Assembly (NCBI RefSeq): GCF_000520955.1
Contig: NZ_JACC01000007.1
Location: 62,001 to 126,000 of the forward strand
From: Aquimarina pacifica
Lineage (GTDB): Bacteria > Bacteroidota > Bacteroidia > Flavobacteriales > Flavobacteriaceae
Direction of reading: 5' to 3'
DNA: 64,000 nucleotides
The translations under genes and the position numbers were made by a program. Below are positions 29,158-37,336 of the stretch, in pieces; within the stretch, counting starts at the first letter, position 1; each line of letters begins with the position of its first letter. The notes beneath the pieces are model-generated. The model worked only from the letters and a program-made list of their open reading frames with translations, had not been told where the DNA came from and ran no database searches.

Positions 29158-30387
29158 TTATTCATCTCGCAATGCAATTATTGGTTTTATCCTGGCCGCT
29201 CTTCTTGCGGGTATATAGCCTGCTAATAATCCAAAAAGTATTAATGTCATTGTTGCAATAACAATAATATTGGTATCTACTTTTGGATTAAGAATAAAGA
29301 ATTCTTCAAGATTATTACCGATTAGTTTTAAAATAAGAATTCCTAAGACCAAACCAATGTAGCCGGCTATAGATGTGATCAAAACAGATTCTTGAAGCAC
29401 CATTGCTATAATTGATCTTGGAGATGCTCCTAGGGCTTTTCTAATACCCAACTCTTTGGTTCTTTCCTTTACACTAAAAGTCATAATATTACCAATACCT
29501 ATAACTCCCGAAATTAAAGTCCCAATACCTATAATAAATATAATTGCATAAATCCCTCCTAGAATAGCCATCGTTTGCTTAATATCTTCTGCAAAACTTC
29601 GCACTCGTATCGCACTTTGATCATTAGGCGCTACATCAAATTTTTGCTTTAAATCTTTCTCTATTTGCTTCGAAAAATCAATGGCCTGTTGTGTACTCAT
29701 CGCCATATTGTACGATAAATTTATTCGATCCAAATGCTCATTATTTCCAAAAAGAAATTGAGCCGTTTTATAAGACATGTAGATAATTCTTTCTTCATTA
29801 TCTCCTCCACTATCCTGAAAAACCCCTACAACCTTAAATGCTATACCATCTACATCAAGTATTTTACCCAGTGCATCTTCTTCCTTAAAAAGGTCCTTTT
29901 CTACCAACCTACCAATAACAATATTTTTAGTCTTATTTTCGACATCTACCTCATTAATATACCGACCTTTCATCATGATCGTTTTTTCTATATATTGATG
30001 ATCCTGATTTACTGCCCGAACTTGATAATTGCCTGACTCACCCAGATACTTTGCCAATCCATTGCGATAAATTCTTGGGGTCGAATATTCTATTTTCCCC
30101 TTATAATTAGTATTTACAAACTCAAAATCTTCGTTCTCAAACTGTATTTTTCTATTTTCCTGAAAACCTTTATATGCCATTGATGTATTTCCTCCTCGAA
30201 CAAAAATGACATTTTGTGCATCATCAACAAAACTGGTCAAAAAACTATTCAGCAGTCCATTGCCCAAACCAAGAAGAATGGTGAATATCAAAATCCCTAG
30301 GGATACTGTAAACCCAGAAAGAAAAGTACGCAACTTATTCTTTCCAATAGCCTCGAATATTTCTTGCCATCTATCTCTATCAAACAT
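29158..30387 (-). CDS. MacB-type ABC transporter permease (first of two)
   Basis: This 409-residue permease has the same layout as its downstream paralogue: MFDRDRWQEIFEAIG, TM1 (~20-45), a periplasmic MacB core with YKGFQENRKIQF, and three C-terminal TM helices with the coupling motif VKERTKELGIRKALGASP. It ends in IKPIIALRDE, the pattern shared by this subfamily. Its start overlaps the stop of the ATPase gene by 8 bases, and the second permease starts 19 bases beyond its stop. This tight spacing marks one operon. Confidence 0.93.
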   Translation of the reverse strand: MFDRDRWQEIFEAIGKNKLRTFLSGFTVSLGILIFTILLGLGNGLLNSFLTSFVDDAQNVIFVRGGNTSMAYKGFQENRKIQFENEDFEFVNTNYKGKIEYSTPRIYRNGLAKYLGESGNYQVRAVNQDHQYIEKTIMMKGRYINEVDVENKTKNIVIGRLVEKDLFKEEDALGKILDVDGIAFKVVGVFQDSGGDNEERIIYMSYKTAQFLFGNNEHLDRINLSYNMAMSTQQAIDFSKQIEKDLKQKFDVAPNDQSAIRVRSFAEDIKQTMAILGGIYAIIFIIGIGTLISGVIGIGNIMTFSVKERTKELGIRKALGASPRSIIAMVLQESVLITSIAGYIGLVLGILILKLIGNNLEEFFILNPKVDTNIIVIATMTLILFGLLAGYIPARRAARIKPIIALRDE

Positions 30388-31081
30388 ATTGAGACGCTCT
30401 TACTTGTTCTACTTTTCTATCTTCGACAATAACACCATCCTTAAGATGTACAATACGCTTACACATATCCGCAATATCTGGCTCATGTGTTACTACCAAA
30501 ATTGTTTTACCTTCATCATTAATTCCTTGTATGAGATCCATTACCTCGTATGAAGTGGTACTATCTAATGCTCCCGTTGGCTCATCTGCTAGTAATACCT
30601 TAGGGTTAGCCGCCAAAGCTCTTGCAATAGCGACCCTTTGTTTTTGCCCTCCAGATAATTCACTAGGCAAGTGGGTGGCCCATTCTGCCAAACCTACCTT
30701 TTCTAAGTAAGACATTGCTCTTTCTGTTCTTTCTTTACGCTTTTTTCGTTGATAATATAGTGGTAGTGCTACATTCTCTAAGGCTGTTTTGTAATTAATT
30801 AAATTAAAAGACTGAAAAACAAATCCCAAAAATTGATTTCTATATCGGGCTGCTTTAGTTTCATTTAATGCTTTTATAGGTACATTATCCAAAACATAGC
30901 TTCCTGCATCTGGTTCATCAAGCATTCCTAAAATATTAAGTAATGTAGACTTACCCGAACCTGATGATCCCATAATGGCAACCAACTCACCTTCTTTAAC
31001 ACTAAAATCTATTCCCTTGAGTACATGAAGCGAATTGCTCCCCATTTGATATGACTTATGTAAGTCCTTTATTTCAATCAT
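30380..31081 (-). CDS. ABC exporter ATPase (MacB/LolD type)
   Basis: This is the nucleotide-binding subunit for the two downstream permeases. The frame extends to 31135, but the ATG at 31081 begins the family-typical MIEIKDLHKSYQMG, giving 233 residues. Walker A is GSSGSGKSTL, the Q loop is in FVFQSFNL, the ABC signature is LSGGQKQRVAIARAL, Walker B is VLLADEPTGALDS, and the switch His is in VVTHEPD. It is the first gene of the ATPase-permease-permease-HlyD-TolC set. ATP hydrolysis would drive a mechanotransmission-type export through the periplasm. Confidence 0.95.
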   Translation of the reverse strand: MIEIKDLHKSYQMGSNSLHVLKGIDFSVKEGELVAIMGSSGSGKSTLLNILGMLDEPDAGSYVLDNVPIKALNETKAARYRNQFLGFVFQSFNLINYKTALENVALPLYYQRKKRKERTERAMSYLEKVGLAEWATHLPSELSGGQKQRVAIARALAANPKVLLADEPTGALDSTTSYEVMDLIQGINDEGKTILVVTHEPDIADMCKRIVHLKDGVIVEDRKVEQVRASQYV

Positions 31082-31727
31082 ACTACTTTTGATTAAGATT
31101 TCTGAGGTAGAATATCTTTTACACTTTGATTTCACCTCAATAAAACACCCTATTCTTCATTAAGAATTACTAACATATAATTACAACTCGAAGAAAGACG
31201 ATTGTTTTTCTTACTAAAAATAATTTTGAACAGTTAGTATTATCTTATCCCATAAGACGGAATATGTTAGAATTTCGTTACAGTTATTCCTGTTATGAAA
31301 ATGTTAAAAAGATACGATTATAAGAAGTAAGCCTAACCTTCTTCATCAAATTTGACGCTAAACTTAAAAAAATAATAGATAATACTCTAACACCTATTTT
31401 CTTGTCACACCCTATTTTACTTCTAATTTACACAAAATAAAACATCAAAGTAGCATGGTTTTAACCAAATTAACAGAGGTACCTCATATGAAGAATTATT
31501 ACATTAGGAAATATAACCTCGTTAACAAAGTTTGAAAAAATGATGTTCTAGTAATTTTTACATGACACAATCATGTATCGTGTGGTACACTCTGATTACT
31601 TTGCTTTAATTATAATAATTATAAAAAACAAAAGATCCTAAAGGTGATATTTATAGCAGAATATTCTCTAAAAAACTAAATCTAGTATGGTCCTAAAAAA
31701 GATATTTCTTAGTCAAACTAAAAAAAC
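31082..31727. other. Long spacer upstream of the efflux operon
   Basis: This 646-base AT-rich spacer has no gene that I can support. TCTTAT-CCC-ATAAGA (31243-31257) is a perfect 6-bp inverted repeat 160 bases upstream of the ATPase start and could be an operator. The promoter of the efflux operon should lie here, but I see no full TTG/TAnnTTTG pair. Confidence 0.35.
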
Positions 31728-31940
31728 CTACTTTTTCTTACTTCGATAAATAAAAAAACCTACCAAACCAATTAATATATAGGGAATAACCATGAGATAC
31801 ACAATTCCATTATTGATTCCTTTTGCAGTCTCTTGCCCTTCTTCACTTTCTAAAACAGCCCTACACATTGCACACTGAGCCTCTACCGGAAGAGTCGCTA
31901 GAAATAATACAACAAATATGCCTGCTATTCTATAGTTCAT
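31728..31940 (-). CDS. Small CxxC membrane protein of the oxidase cluster
   Basis: This 70-residue protein has a signal peptide (to PVEAQ, ~22), then the motif CAMCRAVLESEEG with a CxxC pair, and one C-terminal transmembrane helix (YLMVIPYILIGLVGFFIYR) ending in RSKKK. The predicted topology puts the cysteine pair in the periplasm. It begins 11 bases after the DUF420 gene and ends the SCO1-DUF420 run. A role in copper or thiol handling during oxidase assembly is an inference from motif and neighbourhood; I know of no characterised homologue. Confidence 0.8.
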   Translation of the reverse strand: MNYRIAGIFVVLFLATLPVEAQCAMCRAVLESEEGQETAKGINNGIVYLMVIPYILIGLVGFFIYRSKKK

Positions 31941-31951
31941 TAAAGATCAAA

Positions 31952-32500
31952 TTAGGTATAATATGGCGAAATCATACAATATACTATCACGCCAGTAATC
32001 GCAACATATAACCAAATTGGGAATGTAATTCGTGCTATCTTCTTATGTTTATCAAAACGTTCTGCTAGAGCCCTAACATACGTAATTAATACTAATGGAA
32101 TCACTGCAATAGATAATACTATATGCGTAACAAGAATAAAATAATACACATATTGAATACCTCCTTCGCCTCCAAACTTTGTAGAATCACTAGTCATGTG
32201 ATATGCTATATAAAGCAATAAAAACAATACTGAACAAAAAATTGCTGTTTTCATTAGTCGCTTATGTAGCACAATGTTCTTCTGTTTTATTGCCCATAAT
32301 GCAATTAATAAAAGAACCGCTGTCAAACCATTAATTGTTGCATATATTGGTGGTAAAAAAGTAAGTGGTTGTACATCAAAACCCAATCTCCTGAGATTAA
32401 CCCCAAACAATGCCGCCACTGCCAACGGAATTACAATAGACAAGGTGACAATCCATTTTTTATACTTTTTCTCTACGTCTGATGATGAACTTTTACTCAT
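31952..32500 (-). CDS. DUF420 family membrane protein (CtaM/YozB-like)
   Basis: This 182-residue protein has five predicted transmembrane helices (about 18-36, 48-68, 80-100, 118-140, 155-175). It shows conserved DUF420 features: INGLTAVLL, LHKRLMKTA and YYFILVTHIVLS, with several histidines in or near helices (H78, H104, H129 approximately). DUF420 proteins (CtaM of Staphylococcus, YozB of Bacillus) are needed for maturation of heme-copper oxidases. The start overlaps the SCO1 stop by 8 bases, so the two are translationally coupled, which supports an assembly role here. Confidence 0.88.
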   Translation of the reverse strand: MSKSSSSDVEKKYKKWIVTLSIVIPLAVAALFGVNLRRLGFDVQPLTFLPPIYATINGLTAVLLLIALWAIKQKNIVLHKRLMKTAIFCSVLFLLLYIAYHMTSDSTKFGGEGGIQYVYYFILVTHIVLSIAVIPLVLITYVRALAERFDKHKKIARITFPIWLYVAITGVIVYCMISPYYT

Positions 32501-33227
32501 TGTTTTTTAGTAATTTCTTTATATCTTCTAATAGTATTGAAACTTGCTCCTCTTCTCCATTTTCATCCATCTTCTCTTCTATACCAATGGTACCTCTATA
32601 ATAAACGATTGGATTTCCCGATGCGTCATATCTCGACCTAACATACCCGTCCTGATCGATTAATGCAAAATAGCCATTATGCTCAAAGCCTCCTGGAACA
32701 TCAGGGTTTTCGGCAGCATAAATATTAAAACCAGCATTCGCAAGTTCATAAATATCTTCTCTTTCTCCTGTCAAAAAATGCCAATCAGGATCAGTAACCT
32801 TATAGTTTTCAGCATATTTTTTGAGTCTTCTAGGAGTATCATGCTTTGGGTTTATGGTAAAAGAAGCTACGCCAAAATTCTCATACTCCTTTAATTGATC
32901 CTGAAGATATACCAAATTACGGCTCATTCTAGGGCAAATAGTAGGACAACTGGTAAAGAAAAAGTCAACTACATACACTTTTCCTTTGTAATCATGATTT
33001 GTAATCAAAATACTATCCTGATCTAAGAAAGCAAAATCAGGTACTTTTTTTGGGATATTATTAAGTTTTATATAGCCGAGCTTCTCATTGGCTACAGGAT
33101 TATTTGCACTCATCCTATCATTTTTTATGACAGAGGAGCCTTTGACTCTTTTTACAATTCTGGGAACGAAAATAATACCGAAGAGTAGTATTATAAATGA
33201 TATCCCTACATATGAGTATTTTTTCAT
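32493..33227 (-). CDS. SCO1/SenC family copper chaperone for cytochrome oxidase
   Basis: This 244-residue, membrane-anchored protein has a TM helix at ~5-23 and a thioredoxin-fold domain facing the periplasm. The copper ligands are intact: C94 and C98 in FFTSCPTICP, and H183 in GGFEHNGYF. SCO1 inserts copper into the CuA site of oxidase subunit II, or keeps its cysteines reduced. The C-terminal ~30 residues (MDENGEEEQVSI) are acidic. It lies 55 bases downstream of a cysteine-free SCO-like gene and overlaps DUF420, forming an oxidase assembly operon. Confidence 0.93.
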   Translation of the reverse strand: MKKYSYVGISFIILLFGIIFVPRIVKRVKGSSVIKNDRMSANNPVANEKLGYIKLNNIPKKVPDFAFLDQDSILITNHDYKGKVYVVDFFFTSCPTICPRMSRNLVYLQDQLKEYENFGVASFTINPKHDTPRRLKKYAENYKVTDPDWHFLTGEREDIYELANAGFNIYAAENPDVPGGFEHNGYFALIDQDGYVRSRYDASGNPIVYYRGTIGIEEKMDENGEEEQVSILLEDIKKLLKNNE

Positions 33228-33282
33228 GAACTATCTATTGTAACGAAACTGTTTATCCATTCTTAAGATTCTATATCTTATT

Positions 33283-33936
33283 TTAGTTTTCTGTGCGATC
33301 CGCTTTATATTTTTTTAGTGCTAAACGATATTCTGCAAGAATTACTTTTATATCATCATTCATGACATTTGACAAATCAGCTACTGAGCTTGCATCATAT
33401 CCATAAACTTCAATTTCATTTTCTTTTAATTTCCCATCTCTCCCTCTCAAGCTTCCATTCTTGTCTATGATATACACATAATTCGTTGCTAAATTTTCAT
33501 CTAACGTGTGTGGCCCACCAAGACTATGAAACAAGGTTTTTATACGCTCAGGGGTTCCGAAAACAAATTTCCAACCTGAGACATCTGTTATATTATCTAA
33601 CTCATCTAACAATTCTTTTGCCTCATCCTCACTTCCGAAAGGCAGCGCCATCACAAACTGAAAATCTCGAAAACCAGCATTCTTTTTGTATATTTTTTGA
33701 TTTAGATTAAAGGCATTTCCTTGCTTATTAAAAATATCATTCCCTAAAAAACCAAGCACACTTATTTTGTCCTTAAACATTACTTGTTCATCAGAAAGTG
33801 CTTCAAAATTATTAAGATCCCCTATTTGATCATTCAGCACTGGTAGTTTAGAAAAATTATGTACTCCAGAAGCAAAAAACAAATAAGCTACTAATGGTAA
33901 TATAAATAGAACACCTAAAACAAGAAATTTTTTCAT
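33283..33936 (-). CDS. SCO-like thioredoxin-fold protein lacking cysteines
   Basis: The preferred start is the ATG at 33936 (MKKFLVLGVLFILPLVAYLFF), giving 217 residues with an N-terminal membrane anchor. The body resembles SCO1 next door in order of elements: a strand ISVLGFLGND where SCO1 has its CxxxC region, WKFVFGTPERI matching the SCO1 'WHFLTGERED' block, and VYIIDKNGSLRGRDG matching 'ALIDQDGYVRSR'. There is no cysteine anywhere, so it cannot bind copper like SCO1. A structural or regulatory role in oxidase assembly is inferred. It is the first gene after a terminator, upstream of SCO1. Confidence 0.75.
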   Translation of the reverse strand: MKKFLVLGVLFILPLVAYLFFASGVHNFSKLPVLNDQIGDLNNFEALSDEQVMFKDKISVLGFLGNDIFNKQGNAFNLNQKIYKKNAGFRDFQFVMALPFGSEDEAKELLDELDNITDVSGWKFVFGTPERIKTLFHSLGGPHTLDENLATNYVYIIDKNGSLRGRDGKLKENEIEVYGYDASSVADLSNVMNDDIKVILAEYRLALKKYKADRTEN

Positions 33937-34049
33937 GTAACGAATACCTTTTCTTATGGTCATTTACAACCATTTGATTAATTCGTATCTCTGATTAAAA
34001 CAAGAAATAACATCTCTTTACTAATCATTTTGAATACGGTACAAAAATA

Positions 34050-34078
34050 AAAAAGACGGTTCAAAAAACCGTCTTTTT
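34050..34078 (-). terminator. Terminator at the end of the cox operon
   Basis: A 12-bp stem (AAAAAGACGGTT 34050-34061 with AACCGTCTTTTT 34067-34078) reads on the minus strand into a T-rich tract. It lies 30 bases after the subunit IV stop and separates the cox genes from the SCO genes. Confidence 0.85.
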
Positions 34079-34107
34079 ACAAAGCTTTTAACGTATTATA
34101 AAAAGAA

Positions 34108-34467
34108 TTAAAAGTCCCAGCTTTTATGTCCTGCTTTAAATACTTCATATATATAATCTCCTTCTGTAAGGAGGATGAAAATCAAATAACTTACTAAGAA
34201 AATTCCTGTCCAAACTACAGATCTTCTTAATCCTTTTGTTTCTCCTTCCATATGCATGAATGACCAGGTAATATAATATGCTTTCCATATGGTAAGAATA
34301 ATAAATATCCAGTTTAGTAATTTCATACTAATAAAAGTAGTATCTACTAAAAATGCTGGTTTTATAATTCCTAAGAATACTTCTACGATTGTAATTACAG
34401 AAAGTATAAAAAATACTTTCCAAATTAGCTTAGTATTTGATTCATGATGTGCTGTATCGTGTGCCAT
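34108..34467 (-). CDS. Cytochrome c oxidase subunit IV family protein
   Basis: This 119-residue protein has three predicted transmembrane helices (~15-35, 45-62, 85-107) and the prokaryotic subunit IV pattern: KLIWKVFFILSVITIVEVFLG, then KAYYITWSFMHMEGE. The small subunit stabilises the heme-copper oxidase core. It begins 23 bases after the subunit III gene and is the last gene of the ctaB-cox3-cox3-cox4 run. Confidence 0.88.
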   Translation of the reverse strand: MAHDTAHHESNTKLIWKVFFILSVITIVEVFLGIIKPAFLVDTTFISMKLLNWIFIILTIWKAYYITWSFMHMEGETKGLRRSVVWTGIFLVSYLIFILLTEGDYIYEVFKAGHKSWDF

Positions 34468-34490
34468 GTTATTAAACTTCTAAATTGTTA

Positions 34491-35474
34491 TTAAACCAGG
34501 TAAAAGAATGTAAATACAAATACCCATACCAAATCTACAAAGTGCCAGTATAAACCAACCTTTTCGACCATCTCATAATTCTTTCTTCTTTCATAAGTAC
34601 CAAGAATTACATTAATGAAGATAATGATATTGATAATTACCCCTGAAAATACGTGGAAACCGTGAAAACCAGTTATAAAGAAAAAGAAGTTAGCAAATAG
34701 CGGTGTTCCGTATTCATTATGAACTAAGTTTGCTCCTTCTACAATACCAATTGCGTCTTTATTTAATCTCTTTAGAGATTCTTCTCTTGAAAGTATTGTC
34801 TTTTCACCTTTATCCGTAAGGATCTGTGTTCTTAAAACGATATCCTTTCGTTTTGTAAAACCTGCTTTTATTTCTGCAATTGTATAGGTAGGAAGTGTTG
34901 CCTCCTTATCATACCAAATACCATTTTTACTTTCATGCTGTGCTCTATCACTATGATGATCCACAATAGCAATGTCTTCTAACTTCACTCTATGACCATC
35001 TGCATCAACAAACTGTAGAATCTGACCTCCTCTAGTCTCTATTGCACCATATTCTCCTTTGATAAAGTTTTTCCACTCCCATGCTTGAGAACCAACAAAA
35101 ATGGCACCACCAATAATAGTAAGAAACATGTACAAAATCACCTTTTTCTGTTTCATCTGATGACCTGCATCTACAGCTAATACCATTGTAACTGATGAAA
35201 AAATCAGAATAAAGGTCATTAAAGCTACATAATACATAGGCGCATCAACGCCATGTAAGAATGGGAAGTGATTAAATACTTCGTCGGCAATTGGCCATGA
35301 ATCTATAAACTTAAATCTCGAAAAACCATATGCGGCAAGAAAACCTGAAAATGTAAGGGCATCCGAAAGGATAAAAAACCACATCATCATTTTACCATAA
35401 CTCACCTTGAGTGGCTGATTTCCACCTCCCCAGATTTTATCTTCAGTGCCTGTTTTAGTAACAGCTGTTTCCAT
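34491..35474 (-). CDS. Cytochrome c oxidase subunit III with a large periplasmic-type insertion
   Basis: This 327-residue heme-copper oxidase subunit III has TM helices at about 28-48, 78-100, 112-132, 250-280 and 300-325. The family pattern appears as MMMWFFILSDALTFSGF, GSQAWEWK, and the end GLYWHFVDLVWVFVFTFFYLV. Between helices three and four there is an extra ~115-residue soluble segment (~135-248) with no equivalent in the shorter paralogue upstream. Its residues are mostly charged (HHSDRAQHESKNG). It could contact a cytochrome c domain or another subunit (inference). It lies between the second subunit III gene and subunit IV. Confidence 0.9.
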   Translation of the reverse strand: METAVTKTGTEDKIWGGGNQPLKVSYGKMMMWFFILSDALTFSGFLAAYGFSRFKFIDSWPIADEVFNHFPFLHGVDAPMYYVALMTFILIFSSVTMVLAVDAGHQMKQKKVILYMFLTIIGGAIFVGSQAWEWKNFIKGEYGAIETRGGQILQFVDADGHRVKLEDIAIVDHHSDRAQHESKNGIWYDKEATLPTYTIAEIKAGFTKRKDIVLRTQILTDKGEKTILSREESLKRLNKDAIGIVEGANLVHNEYGTPLFANFFFFITGFHGFHVFSGVIINIIIFINVILGTYERRKNYEMVEKVGLYWHFVDLVWVFVFTFFYLV

Positions 35475-35613
35475 ATAAAGAATTTGGTGTTGTTAAATTT
35501 TCCACAAAAATAATCAATTTTATCATTTCAGATGCTCAATTTTATTTTTTAATTAAACGGATTATACTTTGCAGAAACAATCTATTTTCTGAACATCATT
35601 ACTATGTTTCGCC

Positions 35614-36195
35614 TTATTTGACAAAAAACAAGAACAAAAATAGATAAACCCACAGAAAATCAACAAAATGCCAATACATAGCACCTAGTTCTAGACCTAA
35701 AGTTTCTCCTCTTTTATATTTTTGTTTAAAATGATTATAAATTACAACTAAAAGCATAATAATCCCTCCAAAGATATGAGCAAGGTGGGTAACTACGATT
35801 ACAAACATAAATGTAGTAACAATTGTAGAAGTAGGCCCTGTAAAGTGATACCCCTGACGAATCATATCACTAAATCCTTCGAATTGCATGCTAATAAATA
35901 CAATACCCAGCATAAGTGTTGATAGCAGTAATAATGTTGCTAATTTTCTATTATCTTTTTCTATTGCTTTTTTTACCAAATGAAAAGTAACACTACTAGC
36001 AATTATAACTAATACACTATAAATAAAGACTTGAGGAAACACTAAATCTGTCGCCCAATCTTTTCTACTCTTACTAACCACATAGGCACTCGTAAGTCCT
36101 GCAAATACCATTGCCATGCTAATCATAGCAAACCACATCATGGTTTTCTTCGATTTTTTTACTTTTTCCTGGGTAGTTCCCTGAGTTAAATCCAT
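35614..36195 (-). CDS. Cytochrome c oxidase subunit III, short form
   Basis: This 193-residue subunit III has five TM helices (~18-38, 55-75, 90-108, 130-155, 170-192). Conserved elements are MMWFAMISMAMVFAGLTSAY, the end of helix three MQFEGFSDMIRQG, and MYWHFVDFLWVYLFLFLFFVK at the C-terminus. Its start lies inside the end of ctaB (10-base overlap). Two subunit III genes in a row are usual in this phylum, and both are thought to belong to the same oxidase. Confidence 0.92.
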   Translation of the reverse strand: MDLTQGTTQEKVKKSKKTMMWFAMISMAMVFAGLTSAYVVSKSRKDWATDLVFPQVFIYSVLVIIASSVTFHLVKKAIEKDNRKLATLLLLSTLMLGIVFISMQFEGFSDMIRQGYHFTGPTSTIVTTFMFVIVVTHLAHIFGGIIMLLVVIYNHFKQKYKRGETLGLELGAMYWHFVDFLWVYLFLFLFFVK

Positions 36196-37112
36196 ATCCG
36201 AATAAATTTATCAGCTACATAAATGATTTGTAATAGGGTAATATACAACACACTCATCAACATTAATTTTTTTGCTGTTTTGGCATCTCTTTCGTTATAA
36301 AGGTGAACAGCGGACCTTAACAAAACCAACCCCAATACTAAAATAATCACTCCAGACACTGGTGTCAAATACAAGCTACCTGTAACTCCAAAAACCGGAA
36401 TTAACGAAGTAACGATGGTCCATACGGTATAAATTAACACCTGAACAGCGGTTCCTTTATCTTTTTTTCCTGTCGGAAGCATAAAAAAGCCTCCTTTTTT
36501 ATAATCATCATATAAAAACCAACCAATTGCCCAAAAATGCGGAAATTGCCAAAAGAACTGGATCATAAAAAGTGTCCCCGGTTCGATCCCAAAATTATCA
36601 GTTGCTGCAACCCAACCTAACATAAAGGGAATAGCCCCCGGTATAGCACCTACAAAAACAGATAATGGGGTTTTGGTCTTTAGTGGTGTATACAAACTCA
36701 CATAGATAAAAATAGAAATCGCACCAAACATGGCTGTTTGTGGATTAATAATATATAATACAATAATCCCTGCCAGCGTAAATAGTGTCGCAATTGCAAA
36801 GGCTGTATTAACAGTCATTCTCCCTGAAGGAATCGGTCTATTCTTAGTGCGATCCATCAATTTATCCAAATCTCTTTCTATAATCTGGTTAAAAGCATTT
36901 GAGGCTCCGACCATAAAATAACCGCCTATCGCAAGAAGCAATACGGTACTCCATGAAATTGTATCTACCCCTAATAGATAACCAGCTACAGAAGAAAAAA
37001 CCACACTCAATGCCAAACGCATTTTTGTGATTTCCTTAAAATCCTGAATAACAGAAGTTTTTACGGTATTAATTTGGGTTACGTTCAAGTCTTGCACGTT
37101 TTCTGATAGCAT
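36186..37112 (-). CDS. ctaB: Protoheme IX farnesyltransferase (heme O synthase)
   Basis: CtaB/CyoE farnesylates heme b to heme O, the precursor of heme A for the oxidase, in the inner membrane. The 308-residue protein has about nine TM helices. The prenyl-diphosphate motifs are visible: NAFNQIIERDLDKLMDRTKNRPI (N-x3-ERD-x3-MxRT), and the second aspartate-rich loop with FLYDDYKKGGF. It heads the cox operon. A promoter of the flavobacterial type lies just upstream (37129-37159). Confidence 0.95.
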   Translation of the reverse strand: MLSENVQDLNVTQINTVKTSVIQDFKEITKMRLALSVVFSSVAGYLLGVDTISWSTVLLLAIGGYFMVGASNAFNQIIERDLDKLMDRTKNRPIPSGRMTVNTAFAIATLFTLAGIIVLYIINPQTAMFGAISIFIYVSLYTPLKTKTPLSVFVGAIPGAIPFMLGWVAATDNFGIEPGTLFMIQFFWQFPHFWAIGWFLYDDYKKGGFFMLPTGKKDKGTAVQVLIYTVWTIVTSLIPVFGVTGSLYLTPVSGVIILVLGLVLLRSAVHLYNERDAKTAKKLMLMSVLYITLLQIIYVADKFIRIWI

Positions 37113-37128
37113 TTTTGTAAAAGTGGTG

Positions 37129-37159
37129 CAAAGATATAGCTTAAAAGCATTTTAGACAA
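37129..37159 (-). promoter_or_regulatory. Bacteroidetes-type promoter of the ctaB-cox operon
   Basis: On the minus strand TTG (37157-37159) and TATCTTTG (37129-37136) are separated by 20 bases, matching the TTG-N17-23-TAnnTTTG consensus. Transcription would start about 10 bases before the ctaB ATG, leaving a very short leader. Confidence 0.65.
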
Positions 37160-37244
37160 CTTATAACTAAGTATAATTCACCTTTTAACAAGCCGATGGA
37201 GACATGATAAAAGGTCTATAGCGATTGCACCTAGTAACTAAAAA

Positions 37245-37272
37245 ACAAAGGCACCATACATAGTGCCTTTGT
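37245..37272 (-). terminator. Terminator after the first tonB-type gene
   Basis: A perfect 10-bp stem (ACAAAGGCAC 37245-37254 with GTGCCTTTGT 37263-37272) has an 8-base loop. On the minus strand it runs into TTTTT. It closes the tonB gene whose stop is at 37337. Confidence 0.8.
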
Positions 37273-37336
37273 TGTATCATCTTATAAGAATAAACGTAAT
37301 CTAGATTTCTCTATACTTGATAGTATTTTTATTATA

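Noticed and set aside
36571..36590. tRNA-like GGTTCGATCC string
   Set aside because: It lies inside ctaB coding sequence and no cloverleaf can be drawn around it.
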